DNA of 64,000 bases from Rheinheimera aquimaris (lineage in GTDB: Bacteria; Pseudomonadota; Gammaproteobacteria; Enterobacterales; Alteromonadaceae): the NCBI RefSeq assembly GCF_020531985.1, contig NZ_JAJAVQ010000006.1, positions 205,995 through 269,994 on the forward strand, read 5' to 3'. The notes beneath the pieces were generated by a model. It was given only the letters and a program-made list of their open reading frames with translations, had not been told where the DNA came from and did no database searches. Both the position numbers and the translations under genes were made by a program. Below are positions 18,959-27,413 of the stretch, in pieces. The first letter of the stretch is position 1. The number at the start of each line of letters is the position of its first letter.

Positions 18959-19555
18959 TTAATCCTGATACCCCCAAGGCACTGGTGGCAAAGTAACCGG
19001 TTTGGTTAAATCAAAATCGACTCTGAATTCTCGCCCTTCGCGGATCATCCGATAGCTGAAAGTCTGCGGGTAAATATACATCTGCCAGATGTTACTGCTG
19101 GACTGCGGGTTACCTAAGCGGGCAAACAACTCTTTGGAATACTGATCTGCCGGGAAGCTTTGTACATTAGCCCAGCCGGCGTCAACGGTATGGCCACCAT
19201 ACATAGTGGATTTGTCATAGTCGCCATTTTTTTGCCGGTGATCGTGCTTTAAGCTAAGGCCAGAACCGGTTTTAGTGATAATCCAGGTGCGTGAGTGATC
19301 ATCGCCGACATGGAAGGGGATCTGCAACTGGTTGTCTGTACACTTACGCACATGCATGATTAGCCGGTCGTTAAAGCCATCACTTGAAGGCGTATCAACA
19401 CTGACGTTGCCAGCAAATGCTTTGCCACAAAGCGCCGCCAGATTATTAAAGAAGCTATCGTGGCTGGCAATTGATACCAAAGGCGCCTCTTTAATGCTGT
19501 TGGCCTGAACTGAAATGCTAAGTAGCAGCGCACAGCCGGAAATAAGCTTTTGCAT
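18959..19555 (-). CDS. Secreted protein of unknown function
   Basis: 198 residues. The signal peptide MQKLISGCALLLSISVQA is clear, and AAGGAG precedes the ATG. The mature protein has two Cys (in AALCGKAF and VRKCTDN), which could form a disulfide in the periplasm. It is rich in aromatic and charged residues (HDHRQKNGDYDKSTMYGGHT, WQMYIYPQTFSYRMIREGREFRVDFDL), and the end looks like a beta-sheet. I do not recognise a family with a known role. It is a single gene, divergent from the DUF3081 gene. Confidence 0.8.
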   Translation of the reverse strand: MQKLISGCALLLSISVQANSIKEAPLVSIASHDSFFNNLAALCGKAFAGNVSVDTPSSDGFNDRLIMHVRKCTDNQLQIPFHVGDDHSRTWIITKTGSGLSLKHDHRQKNGDYDKSTMYGGHTVDAGWANVQSFPADQYSKELFARLGNPQSSSNIWQMYIYPQTFSYRMIREGREFRVDFDLTKPVTLPPVPWGYQD

Positions 19556-19652
19556 GGGTATTTCTCCTTTTTATCGCGCCGGACTATAACCTTTGTCAGT
19601 GGCTGGCGCAAAGCAGTGGTATGATGACAGAAAATAACCCGGGGATAACACC

Positions 19653-19922
19653 ATGCAAAACGAACTGGATGCTAAGTTTTTACTTAATGTGTTTGGCAAA
19701 GTGGAGAAACACGGTAAGCCGATTAACAATGAGTTGGGTGCAGGCTTTGAACTGGATGGTATAACGGTTAACTCCGGCTTTGATGGTTATGAAGTTTACT
19801 TCAGTAACGGCAAGGTGCAGTTAACATTGGGTTTTCACCATAAATGGCACAGCGATGCAGCCAATGAAGCCGATATGGACGCTTTTGTCGCACAGCTTAA
19901 AAAAATTAACCTTAACTACTGA
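19653..19922 (+). CDS. DUF3081 family small protein
   Basis: 89 residues, no signal or membrane segment. The layout (ELDAKFLLNVFGKVEKHGKP, then GYEVYFSNGKVQLTLGFHHKWH) fits the DUF3081 family found in Shewanella, Vibrio and relatives. Function is unknown. A GGGGA ribosome site lies a few bases before the ATG. It is a monocistronic gene between a divergent secreted protein and the lysC leader. Confidence 0.75.
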   Translation: MQNELDAKFLLNVFGKVEKHGKPINNELGAGFELDGITVNSGFDGYEVYFSNGKVQLTLGFHHKWHSDAANEADMDAFVAQLKKINLNY

Positions 19923-20099
19923 TTTATTTCATTGATGCTAAGGATTTGTTCAGATTAAACCGCTACCATGGCGCTCAAATATAAGCGCTGGCAGATATGA
20001 TCGCGGTTAACCTCTGAGAAAGTTCTGTTTAGACGGCTAAAAGGCTATTGCCTGCGACCGTAAAACAGGTTAAGGTGTCGTCCGTCAATCATATCTGAT

Positions 20100-20270
20100 A
20101 GACCAGAAGAGGTGCGTTAGCCAGGTAACTCAGGACAGATGTCTATACATCGCAGCCTGAATGAGGGGGACTAACGCCGAGAGAAGTAATGTTATAGAGC
20201 ATTACTTCTCGGTCGCTAAGGCTGAATCCTTACGACTGTCACCTGAATAGCGGTGGAGAGCTTCTGGCCT
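20100..20270 (+). promoter_or_regulatory. Lysine riboswitch (L-box) upstream of lysC
   Basis: The lysine aptamer core is recognisable in order: AGAGGTGCG, GCCAGGTAACTCAGGACAG, GCCTGAATGAGGGG, an extended hairpin built on GAGAAGTAATG/CATTACTTCTC, then GGCTGAATCCTTACGACTG and CACCTGAATAGCGGTGGAG. The closing P1 helix pairs CCAGAAG (20103-20109) with CTTCTGG (20261-20267). It lies about 110 bases before the lysC start. The known role is lysine-dependent repression of aspartokinase III. I could not decide between a terminator and ribosome-site sequestration as the switch. Confidence 0.93.
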
Positions 20271-20377
20271 TTGTTAACTACAGTTTACAGAAATTACAGA
20301 AGCTGTCTGTTCCATTCTCGTTTTGCTGTTAGCAAATGCCATGCTCTGCTTATTATGTTTTATAAGGAGAGGCACCT

Positions 20378-21727
20378 TTGTCCAAACTTATCGTTGCAAA
20401 ATTCGGCGGCACCAGTGTCGCAGACTTCGAAGCTATGTCGCGTTGTGCCGACATTATTCTGGCTGAACCTGCCATTCGTTTGGTGGTTGTCAGTGCCAGC
20501 TCAGGCGTCACTAATTTATTGGTAGATATCACCAGGCATGCCGATGTGGCAGAGCGTTATACCTGTTATCAGGGTATTGAGCGTATTACGTTAGCGGTAT
20601 TAAACCGGCTGGATAATCCACAGCAGGCAGCCCCAGAGATTGAAACGATTCTATCGGCGCTGCGTGAACTTATAGAAAACGGCGCGGTATACAGCGGTAC
20701 ACATAAAGATGAAATACAGTCGTTTGGTGAGCGCTTAAGCTCAGTGTTGTTTGCGCAGGTACTGCGTGAGCGCGGCGCATCAGCGTTGTGCTTCGATGCC
20801 CGCCGTGTGATGCGTACCGACAGCCGTTTTGGTAAAGGCGAGCCGCAAGTCAACCAGATAAGCGAGTTGTGTGCAGTGCACCTGCAGCCATTACTGGCCG
20901 ATAATATCGTGGTAACACAGGGCTTTATCGGTGCCGATGAAATCGGCCAGACGACCACGCTCGGCCGTGGCGGCTCTGATTACAGCGCGGCGTTATTTGG
21001 CGAAGCACTCAGTGCCTCTGTCGTGCAAATCTGGACTGATGTCGTGGGCATTTTTACCACTGACCCACGGTTAACCGAGCAGGCGCGCTGTATTAAAGAA
21101 ATCAGTTTCGATGAAGCGGCAGAAATGGCCACTTTCGGTGCCAAGGTACTGCATCCTGCAACGTTAATACCGGCAATGCGGCGCAATATCGGCGTATTTG
21201 TTGGCTCCAGCCGCGAACCCAAAGCGGGAGGAACCTGGATAGCCAAAGACGTAAAAGACCGGCCGCCGTACCGTGCCATTGCACTCAGAAAATCACAGAC
21301 ATTGATCACCGTGAAAAGCCCTGCCATGTTGCATGCCGCCGGCTTTTTAACCCGGGTGTTTGATATTTTAAGCCGGCATCAGATCTCGGTAGATTTGGTT
21401 ACCACATCAGAAATCAGTGTGGCACTGACATTGGATGAAGGCGGCATGACCAGCGCGTTCAATGTTTCTGTCGAGCCAGCACTTAGTGAGCTGCGCAGCT
21501 TTTGTGAAGTGTCAGTCGAGCAGGGGCTGAGCTTAGTTGCAGTAATTGGTAATCACCTGCACAGCAGTAAAGGTATTACCGGCGATTTGTTCAATACGCT
21601 GGAGCGCATCAATATGCGACTGATTTGCCATGGTGCGTCCAAGCATAACCTGTGCTTCTTAGTGCAGGATGCTGATGCACCGGGTGTGGTGAAGCAATTG
21701 CACCAGAACCTGTTTAGCGCAGCTTGA
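20378..21727 (+). CDS. lysC: Lysine-sensitive aspartokinase III
   Basis: 449 residues, the same length as E. coli LysC. It phosphorylates aspartate in the first step toward lysine, threonine and methionine. The N-terminal kinase domain has KFGGTSVAD (residues 7-15), FGERLSS and the TTLGRGGSDYSA motif. Two C-terminal ACT domains carry lysine feedback. It starts at TTG (20378): AAGGAG lies about 10 bases upstream and the protein aligns at SKLIVAKFGG with no usable ATG. The lysine riboswitch in the leader plus the ACT domains indicate control by lysine at both RNA and enzyme level. Confidence 0.97.
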   Translation: MSKLIVAKFGGTSVADFEAMSRCADIILAEPAIRLVVVSASSGVTNLLVDITRHADVAERYTCYQGIERITLAVLNRLDNPQQAAPEIETILSALRELIENGAVYSGTHKDEIQSFGERLSSVLFAQVLRERGASALCFDARRVMRTDSRFGKGEPQVNQISELCAVHLQPLLADNIVVTQGFIGADEIGQTTTLGRGGSDYSAALFGEALSASVVQIWTDVVGIFTTDPRLTEQARCIKEISFDEAAEMATFGAKVLHPATLIPAMRRNIGVFVGSSREPKAGGTWIAKDVKDRPPYRAIALRKSQTLITVKSPAMLHAAGFLTRVFDILSRHQISVDLVTTSEISVALTLDEGGMTSAFNVSVEPALSELRSFCEVSVEQGLSLVAVIGNHLHSSKGITGDLFNTLERINMRLICHGASKHNLCFLVQDADAPGVVKQLHQNLFSAA

Positions 21728-21771
21728 TACAAAGAGTGTGTGGTTAAACAGATAAACTTAGGTAAGAATCG

Positions 21772-21857
21772 GTTTGCCCTAAGCTAACCGTTGAAGCCCT
21801 GGACGGGCTGAAACGAGCCCCCAGGGATGGGTTTACGGCGTGTTAGCGTGGGCAAAC
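21772..21857. repeat. Long intergenic stem structure after lysC
   Basis: Nested inverted repeats fold into one 86-base element: GTTTGCCC/GGGCAAAC (21772-21779 with 21850-21857), GCTAAC/GTTAGC (21783-21788 with 21842-21847), CCCTGG/CCAGGG (21797-21802 with 21821-21826) and GGGCT/AGCCC closing a GAAACG loop. No T-tract follows, so it is not an ordinary terminator, though it lies between convergent lysC and queC. It may be a dispersed intergenic repeat or a structured RNA. Confidence 0.6.
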
Positions 21858-21899
21858 AGATTCGTTAGTTGTAACAGATCTGATGGTAAATTTAGAGCT

Positions 21900-22556
21900 C
21901 TACTCGTACGGCAGCGGATCTGTAGTATTGTTTAGCGTAAAGGCCTCCAGCCGCTCCTGGCAGGAACCACATTTACCACAGGCTTTTTCCCGGCCGTTAT
22001 AACAAGTCCAGGTTTTGCTGTAATCAAGCCCCATGGCGAGGCCATCAGCAAGAATTTCAATTTTAGTTTGCGCTAAGTACGGGCTGATAATATCGACCGG
22101 CTCGTAGTTGGCTATCTGACAGACATCATGCATTTTCTGCACGAACTCGGGCCGACAATCCGGGTAAATAAAATGATCGCCACTATGAGCGCCATAATAA
22201 ACCTGGCTGGCGCCAAGTGATACGGCATAGCCAACGGCCAGTGACAGCAAAATCATGTTGCGGTTAGGCACGACGGTCGACTTCATGTTGTCGGCGGCGT
22301 AATGGCCCTCCGGAATGTCGATATTGTCGGTTAACGAAGAGCCTGCAAGTAACTGATTGATAGCAGATATATCAACAATTTTATGGTTTATTCCCAGTTC
22401 CTGACACACCTCGGCGGCGCATTGCAACTCTTTTACGTGGCGCTGACCATAGTTAAAGGATAAGGCATAGACGTCATGCCCGGCCTGAATCGCTTTGTGT
22501 AATACAGTAAACGAATCCATTCCACCGGAATAAATCACAACAACTTTGTTCGGCAT
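21900..22556 (-). CDS. queC: 7-cyano-7-deazaguanine synthase QueC
   Basis: 218 residues. It converts 7-carboxy-7-deazaguanine to preQ0 with ATP and ammonia, in queuosine synthesis. The PP-loop motif SGGMDS is at 10-15, and the zinc site is formed by Cys185, 193, 196 and 199 (C-x7-C-x2-C-x2-C). FNYGQRH and YYGAHSGDH are typical family motifs. It is divergent from queE, the enzyme that makes its substrate, with about 110 bases between them. Length equals the usual size of the family. Confidence 0.97.
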   Translation of the reverse strand: MPNKVVVIYSGGMDSFTVLHKAIQAGHDVYALSFNYGQRHVKELQCAAEVCQELGINHKIVDISAINQLLAGSSLTDNIDIPEGHYAADNMKSTVVPNRNMILLSLAVGYAVSLGASQVYYGAHSGDHFIYPDCRPEFVQKMHDVCQIANYEPVDIISPYLAQTKIEILADGLAMGLDYSKTWTCYNGREKACGKCGSCQERLEAFTLNNTTDPLPYE

Positions 22557-22668
22557 CGCTGGCCCTCTCTTGTATAATGCAGCTCAAATTCAGCAACTTC
22601 GCCGCTCTGCTGCAGCGGGGCGCGCATTGTACAGTAAATCGGCCATGGGCTAAAGGGTAAAGCACAGC

Positions 22669-23334
22669 GTGTATAAAGTTAACGAAGTCTTTGAAACCAT
22701 TCAGGGGGAGGGCAGCTTTACCGGTGCTGCGGCTATTTTTATCCGTCTGCAGGGATGTCCGGTAGGGTGTAGCTGGTGTGATACCAAACATACCTGGGAG
22801 ATAAAAGATACGCTGCGTCAGCCGCTTGGCGATATCGTGATTAAAACCGCTGAGACTGAACACTGGGCAGAGGTAAGTCCTGCTGAGCTGCTTGCCTTGT
22901 TTGCAACCGAAGGTTATCAGGCTAAGCATGTGGTGATTACCGGTGGTGAGCCCTGCATGTACGACCTGAACCCGCTATGCCATATACTGCACCAGCATGG
23001 TTATAGCACCCAGATTGAAACCAGCGGCACCTTTGAGGTAAAAGCGCCTGCTGACACCTGGGTTACCGTATCACCCAAGGTCAACATGGCAGGCGGCTAT
23101 ACAGTACTGCAAAGTGCGCTGGACAGAGCAAACGAAATTAAACACCCGGTAGCGATGGAGAAACATGTTGATGAACTGTTGCAGTTATTGCAACGCACAG
23201 ACACAACCGCTAAGCTGGTTTACCTGCAGCCAATCAGCCAGCAGCGCCGTGCCACGGAGTTAGCCATCGCGATGTGTAAACGGTATAACTTTCGTTTAAG
23301 TGTGCAGGTTCACAAATATCTGGGGATCAGTTAA
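22669..23334 (+). CDS. queE: 7-carboxy-7-deazaguanine synthase QueE
   Basis: 221 residues, close to E. coli QueE. It is a radical SAM enzyme that contracts the ring of 6-carboxy-tetrahydropterin in queuosine synthesis. The cluster motif C30-x3-C34-x2-C37 is present, with FETIQGEGSFTG before it and ITGGEPCMYDL as the SAM-binding stretch. It starts at GTG (22669). A TATAAT at 22573-22578 may be its -10 box, but no good -35 is spaced correctly. It is followed without a gap by an NTF2-like gene, so the two are probably one transcript. Confidence 0.96.
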   Translation: MYKVNEVFETIQGEGSFTGAAAIFIRLQGCPVGCSWCDTKHTWEIKDTLRQPLGDIVIKTAETEHWAEVSPAELLALFATEGYQAKHVVITGGEPCMYDLNPLCHILHQHGYSTQIETSGTFEVKAPADTWVTVSPKVNMAGGYTVLQSALDRANEIKHPVAMEKHVDELLQLLQRTDTTAKLVYLQPISQQRRATELAIAMCKRYNFRLSVQVHKYLGIS

Positions 23335-23745
23335 ATGCAAGCAGTGTCAGATTTTTTTCAGCAATATGCTCAGGCTTATATCAGCAGCGATCTGCAGCGT
23401 TTCGGCCAGCTGATATCCTTACCCAGCATGTTGCTTGCCGGCGACAATAAAACCTTACTGACTGATATCGAAAGCCTGCAAGGCTATGTGCTGTCACGTG
23501 TTGAGAAATACCGCGAGCTGGGTGTAGAAAATGCAGATTTTGTGCTGCAGCATCAGTTGCGGTTATCTGAACAGCTGCAGTTCGTCAGCCTGTACTGGCG
23601 CTTCTATGACAGTAACAGTAAAGTGCTGTTTACCTGCCATACCTCTTATACTTTGCAGCGCTGTGAAACGCAGTGGCAGGTAGTGGCCATTATTCTTGAC
23701 GATGAAGATGCCGCATACCAGCGATTACGCAATCAGGTGTTGTAA
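23335..23745 (+). CDS. NTF2/SnoaL-like protein of unknown function
   Basis: 136 residues, soluble, no signal. The pattern of an N-terminal helix (VSDFFQQYAQAYISSDLQRFGQLI) followed by long strands (LQFVSLYWRFYD, LFTCHTSYTLQR, WQVVAIILDDED) fits the NTF2-like cone fold. It begins directly at the queE stop (TAAATG), indicating co-translation. I know of no established link between this fold and queuosine, so no function is assigned. Its stop codon lies inside a 14-base tandem duplication. Confidence 0.75.
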   Translation: MQAVSDFFQQYAQAYISSDLQRFGQLISLPSMLLAGDNKTLLTDIESLQGYVLSRVEKYRELGVENADFVLQHQLRLSEQLQFVSLYWRFYDSNSKVLFTCHTSYTLQRCETQWQVVAIILDDEDAAYQRLRNQVL

Positions 23746-23758
23746 ATCAGGTGTTGTA
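23731..23758. repeat. 14-base tandem duplication across convergent stops
   Basis: AATCAGGTGTTGTA occurs twice back to back (23731-23744 and 23745-23758). The left copy supplies the stop of the NTF2-like gene, and the right copy supplies the last codons of the convergent LON-domain gene, whose TGA is at 23747-23749. Confidence 0.95.
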
Positions 23759-24325
23759 ATTAAGCCAGGCTTGCAGGCTGTCAAGGCAGGGTGATGGACT
23801 GGTTTGTAATGCCAGTTTCTGCTTAAGTGCCGGTTGCATCGGTATCAGTTCCAGATAGCGTGATGCCAGCCAACTGGCATTCTGGTAGTTCGGACTGGGG
23901 TATAACTGTTGCAAAGCAGGGTGCTGCTGCAGTAATTTCTCTAACTGTGCAATAAGTGGTGTGTATTGCGGTTCTATATCCAAAGCCGGCCAGTTATCTA
24001 ACGCGGTTACTTCCGCGACAGGTAAGTTATCATCCTCGTGCCAGCGCCTTACAATCAGTACTTTCTCTACACCTCTGATGGTGATACCAAGCAGTCCATC
24101 TTCAAGCTGTTCAAAGTCCTCGATATTTACCCGTGTTGCCAGGCTCAAGATCCTGTCTGAATGTGTCTGACTAACATAGGGGTTAATTTGGGCAACAGCG
24201 AAATCACGCTTACCTGAACTGGCTTCACTGACCAGGCGCAGATAACGGGGTTCGAATACACGCAGGCGCATACGACCATCCGGTAGAATAAAACTATTAA
24301 GCGGAAATAATGCCAGTTGCTTCAT
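23747..24325 (-). CDS. LON-substrate-binding-domain protein
   Basis: 192 residues matching the N-terminal (PUA-like) domain of Lon protease without ATPase or protease domains. It has LFPLNSFILPDGRMRLRVFEPRYLRLV at the start and a helical second half. Stand-alone LON-domain proteins of about 190 residues are common in gammaproteobacteria; their role is not settled. No strong ribosome site precedes the ATG. It is divergent from rmuC. Confidence 0.85.
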   Translation of the reverse strand: MKQLALFPLNSFILPDGRMRLRVFEPRYLRLVSEASSGKRDFAVAQINPYVSQTHSDRILSLATRVNIEDFEQLEDGLLGITIRGVEKVLIVRRWHEDDNLPVAEVTALDNWPALDIEPQYTPLIAQLEKLLQQHPALQQLYPSPNYQNASWLASRYLELIPMQPALKQKLALQTSPSPCLDSLQAWLNYNT

Positions 24326-24401
24326 TGTCGTATTAAGAACGTTGTATAGTTGCCAGTTATACGCACCGAGCGAGCTAATGGTTTACCGCCACAGGGATTT
24401 T

Positions 24402-25592
24402 ATGTCGACCGAATACTGGTTTTATCTGCTTGCAGGTTTATTAACGTTAAACCTGATATTACTGCTGGTTGTTCTATTCAGACGCAATGACGTCAGTTTG
24501 CAGCTGACACAATTCAAGCTGGAGCAAGCGCAGCAGCAGGCACAGCAACAACAACAGCTGCTGGAACAGCTGCACCTGCAGCGGCAGCAACTGCAGCAGC
24601 AGCAACAAGAGCATTTGCTGCAGGTACTGCAGAAAATTACTGATACGCAGCAGGCGTCGCGTTTTGAGCTGAGTAAAAACCTGCAGCAACAGGCTATTAT
24701 GTTGGCTGAACAGGTGAAACAGCTTACCGTCAGTATTGATCAGCGCCTGAAAGATATTGCCGGTCAGGTTGAAAAACGTTTAAGCGATGGCTTTGAAAAA
24801 ACCAACCAGACGTTTACCGATATTGTTAAACGCCTGGCGCTGATTGACGATGCGCAGAAAAAAATTACCGAGCTTTCCGGTAACGTAGTCAGTTTGCAGG
24901 AAGTGCTGGCGGATAAGCGCTCACGTGGCGCTTTCGGAGAAGTACAGCTTACAGCGCTTATTCGTAATGTATTGCCAGAACAACATTTTTCACTTCAGCA
25001 TACGCTGAGTAATGGCCGTATCGCCGACTGTATGTTGTTTTTGCCCAAACCCAGTGGTGATATCGCCATAGATGCAAAGTTTCCGCTGGAGAGCTATAAA
25101 AAAATGACTGATCCCGCTGCTGCTGCTGAAGAGCGCAAGCTGGCGCAGCGTCAGTTTAAGCAAGATGTGAAAAAGCATATCAACGATATTGCTGATAAAT
25201 ACATTATTGCTAATGAAACAGCAGATGGTGCCATTATGTTTTTGCCGGCCGAAGCTATTTTTGCTGAATTACATGCATATCATGCTGATATCGTGGAAGA
25301 GGCATACAGGCGCAGAGTGTGGCTGACTTCGCCAACCACTTTAATGGCAGTACTGACGACTGCCCGCAGCGTCTTAAAAGATGACGCAACGCGCCGGCAG
25401 GTACACCTTATTCAGGAACACTTGGTTAAGCTGGCTGAAGACTTCTCCCGTTTTCGCGGTCGTTTTGATAATTTAGCTAAACATATCGATCAGGCCTCTG
25501 CTGATGTGAAGCAAATTCATACATCAGCGCATAAAATAAGCAATAGGTTTGAGCAAATTGAAAAAGTAGAATGGCTGGAAGAGCGCGATTAG
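24402..25592 (+). CDS. rmuC: DNA recombination protein RmuC
   Basis: 396 residues from the ATG at 24402, preferred because AGGGA lies upstream and the reading begins directly with the membrane anchor (YWFYLLAGLLTLNLILLLVVLF). A long, very Gln-rich coiled coil occupies about 30-170. The RmuC domain follows, with RGAFGEVQL, the nuclease-like AIDAKFPLESY, and FLPAEAIFAEL. RmuC limits rearrangements at repeats in E. coli and resembles PD-(D/E)XK nucleases. Coding for the coiled coil is dominated by CAG/CAA codons (about 24530-24610), which makes it locally repetitive. Confidence 0.93.
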   Translation: MSTEYWFYLLAGLLTLNLILLLVVLFRRNDVSLQLTQFKLEQAQQQAQQQQQLLEQLHLQRQQLQQQQQEHLLQVLQKITDTQQASRFELSKNLQQQAIMLAEQVKQLTVSIDQRLKDIAGQVEKRLSDGFEKTNQTFTDIVKRLALIDDAQKKITELSGNVVSLQEVLADKRSRGAFGEVQLTALIRNVLPEQHFSLQHTLSNGRIADCMLFLPKPSGDIAIDAKFPLESYKKMTDPAAAAEERKLAQRQFKQDVKKHINDIADKYIIANETADGAIMFLPAEAIFAELHAYHADIVEEAYRRRVWLTSPTTLMAVLTTARSVLKDDATRRQVHLIQEHLVKLAEDFSRFRGRFDNLAKHIDQASADVKQIHTSAHKISNRFEQIEKVEWLEERD

Positions 25593-25645
25593 TCTGTCTG
25601 GCAGGCCAGGGGGACGCGCTGATAACTGTGCAGGAGTAGAGCGGC

Positions 25646-26416
25646 TTGGGTAATACTGACAGACAGCTTGTCCGCAGTGTGTATTTTGCGCTGCTGTGTT
25701 TTTCAGCCAGCGTATTGGCACAGCCGCCGTCGCCCATCCGGGCAGTAGTTAGCGACAGTAACACACCTCCTTACGCGATGTTTAACGCCAGGTCGCAGCT
25801 GCAGGCCGGTTTAACAAAAGACATCATTGATGAGCTGGCCCGTCAGCTGGATTTGCCCGTTATTTACCTTAACTTACCCAGAACCCGGGTTGAACAATGG
25901 TTAAACGAGGGACAGGCTGAGCTGGCTTGCTTTTTGAACCCCGACTGGGTAGTTGCGCCTGAACAGTTGGAGTGGACCGGTGCCTTGTTTACTACCCAGC
26001 AGTTAATGATCCGCCGGCGTGATGCTGAACCGGTAACAGGTATTCAGCATTTGGCTGACAAGCGGGTTGGAACGACCTGGGGTTTTACCTATCCGGAGTT
26101 GGAGCAGGTGTTTCGTTCAGGCGATGTGATCCGGGATGACGCGCATTCATTAGAAAGTAATTTGCAAAGGTTGAAGCAAGGCAGGCTGGACACAGTGATG
26201 ACAGTAGACCTGTCGTACTATTTTTATCTTAAAACAACAGGTGAGCAGGCGTTTTCAGCCGATCCTCTGTGGTCAGCCCCGCCTGAGGTATTTTGCGTAC
26301 TGAGTAAGCATAACCTTCAAACAGCGCAGTTACTGAAACAGCAGTTTCAGCAACTGCAGCAAAGTGGGTTTATTGCCGTCCGGCTGGCATTTTATATGGG
26401 GCGTACCTTGCCTTAA
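25646..26416 (+). CDS. Periplasmic solute-binding-like protein (SBP family 3)
   Basis: 256 residues. A TTG start (25646) with AGGAG upstream is followed by a signal peptide (VRSVYFALLCFSASVLA). The mature part has the type II periplasmic binding fold used by amino-acid ABC transporters: SNTPPYAMFN, a Gly-rich hinge and TTWGFTYPELEQVF in the second lobe. No transporter genes are adjacent, so it may be an orphan receptor. Its end overlaps the convergent DUF2069 gene by four bases. Confidence 0.82.
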   Translation: MGNTDRQLVRSVYFALLCFSASVLAQPPSPIRAVVSDSNTPPYAMFNARSQLQAGLTKDIIDELARQLDLPVIYLNLPRTRVEQWLNEGQAELACFLNPDWVVAPEQLEWTGALFTTQQLMIRRRDAEPVTGIQHLADKRVGTTWGFTYPELEQVFRSGDVIRDDAHSLESNLQRLKQGRLDTVMTVDLSYYFYLKTTGEQAFSADPLWSAPPEVFCVLSKHNLQTAQLLKQQFQQLQQSGFIAVRLAFYMGRTLP

Positions 26417-26832
26417 CGCTGTGGGTCGTCTTTAAGTTTTGGGATCTTCAGGCCCAACTCCTGTCCACGATAGCGGGCATAATAAGTACAGCCAACAAAC
26501 ATGACACCGGCCAGTAAAAGTTCCAGCAGTGATAATCCCCACTGCATACCATTGCTTACCCACAGGTTGGTCAGACTATGCAGGAAGTAAATCATCACAA
26601 TAAAATTTGCCCAGGCCATAGTGTAGGCATGGCCTTTTACAATGCCGTATAGCGGTAACCACAGAGGCAACCACAGCAGAGCCAATAACACATAAGCATT
26701 GCCCAGTTGAGGCGGCGCAAGCCATAGGATCCAAAGCGGCTGTAACAACCACAGCCCCCAAAAACCGAACCGGCCAAGCTGCAGATATCTGCGACTCTGG
26801 GCGGATAACGGGACAGTACTACCAGATGGCAT
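26413..26832 (-). CDS. DUF2069 membrane protein
   Basis: 139 residues with four predicted membrane segments (GFWGLWLLQPLWILWL, VLLALLWLPLWLPLYGIV, ANFIVMIYFLHSLTNLWV, LLELLLAGVMFVGCTYY), typical of DUF2069. Function unknown. It follows wrbA by two bases and is the last gene of yfgD-wrbA-DUF2069. Confidence 0.88.
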   Translation of the reverse strand: MPSGSTVPLSAQSRRYLQLGRFGFWGLWLLQPLWILWLAPPQLGNAYVLLALLWLPLWLPLYGIVKGHAYTMAWANFIVMIYFLHSLTNLWVSNGMQWGLSLLELLLAGVMFVGCTYYARYRGQELGLKIPKLKDDPQR

Positions 26833-26834
26833 CG

Positions 26835-27413
26835 TTATTCCTTGTGTTGCTTAAGTTGCTGGCTGAGTGTGGCCAGGCGTTTACCAAAGGCAATTGCCAG
26901 GCGCTGCTCTTCCACGCTCAGTTTGTTATCGGCCTGATGGCCGCTAACATGTGTCGGGCCATAAGGCGTGCCACCGCTCTTGGTCTGGTGTAACTCTGGC
27001 TCGCTGTAAGGTAAGCCGGTTAACAGCATGCCATGATGCAACAGCGGCAGGCTCATACTCAGTAAGGTGGCTTCGTTACCGCCATGCATGCTGCCTGACG
27101 ACGTAAAAACGCCGGCAGGTTTATCAATCAGCTCACCTTTTAACCAGATGCTGGTAGTGTTGTCCCAGAACGCTTTGGCATCAGCAACCATGTTGCCAAA
27201 GCGCACCGGACTGCCAAATGCCAGGCCATCACATTGCCGAAGTTCGGCCTGACTGACAAGGGCGTGACGGCTGGCATGTTGCGTATCAAGTGGCGGGATG
27301 CATCGTACCTGTGCTTCGGCACCAGCTTGCTGTACGCCTATGGCTATCTTATCCGCCAGGGCCGCAACAGCACCGTGGCGGGAGTAATACAGCACCAGAA
27401 TAGTGGCTGTCAT
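26835..27413 (-). CDS. wrbA: WrbA-type NAD(P)H:quinone oxidoreductase
   Basis: 192 residues with a flavodoxin-like FMN fold: YYSRHGAVAALA at the phosphate loop, FGSPVRFGNM, and SSGSMHGGNEATLLSM in the second FMN loop. WrbA proteins reduce quinones by two electrons and guard against redox cycling. It overlaps the upstream ArsC-family gene by four bases (ATGA coupling). Some WrbA-family members have other names, so the symbol is given with moderate certainty. Confidence 0.88.
   Translation of the reverse strand: MTATILVLYYSRHGAVAALADKIAIGVQQAGAEAQVRCIPPLDTQHASRHALVSQAELRQCDGLAFGSPVRFGNMVADAKAFWDNTTSIWLKGELIDKPAGVFTSSGSMHGGNEATLLSMSLPLLHHGMLLTGLPYSEPELHQTKSGGTPYGPTHVSGHQADNKLSVEEQRLAIAFGKRLATLSQQLKQHKE

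Noticed and set aside
22557..22668. preQ1 riboswitch between queC and queE
   Set aside because: No recognisable preQ1 aptamer core or pseudoknot. Only a possible -10 box was seen.
22474..22929. 151-codon minus-strand open frame across the queC-queE spacer
   Set aside because: It runs antisense into queE and into queC in another frame. No family match.
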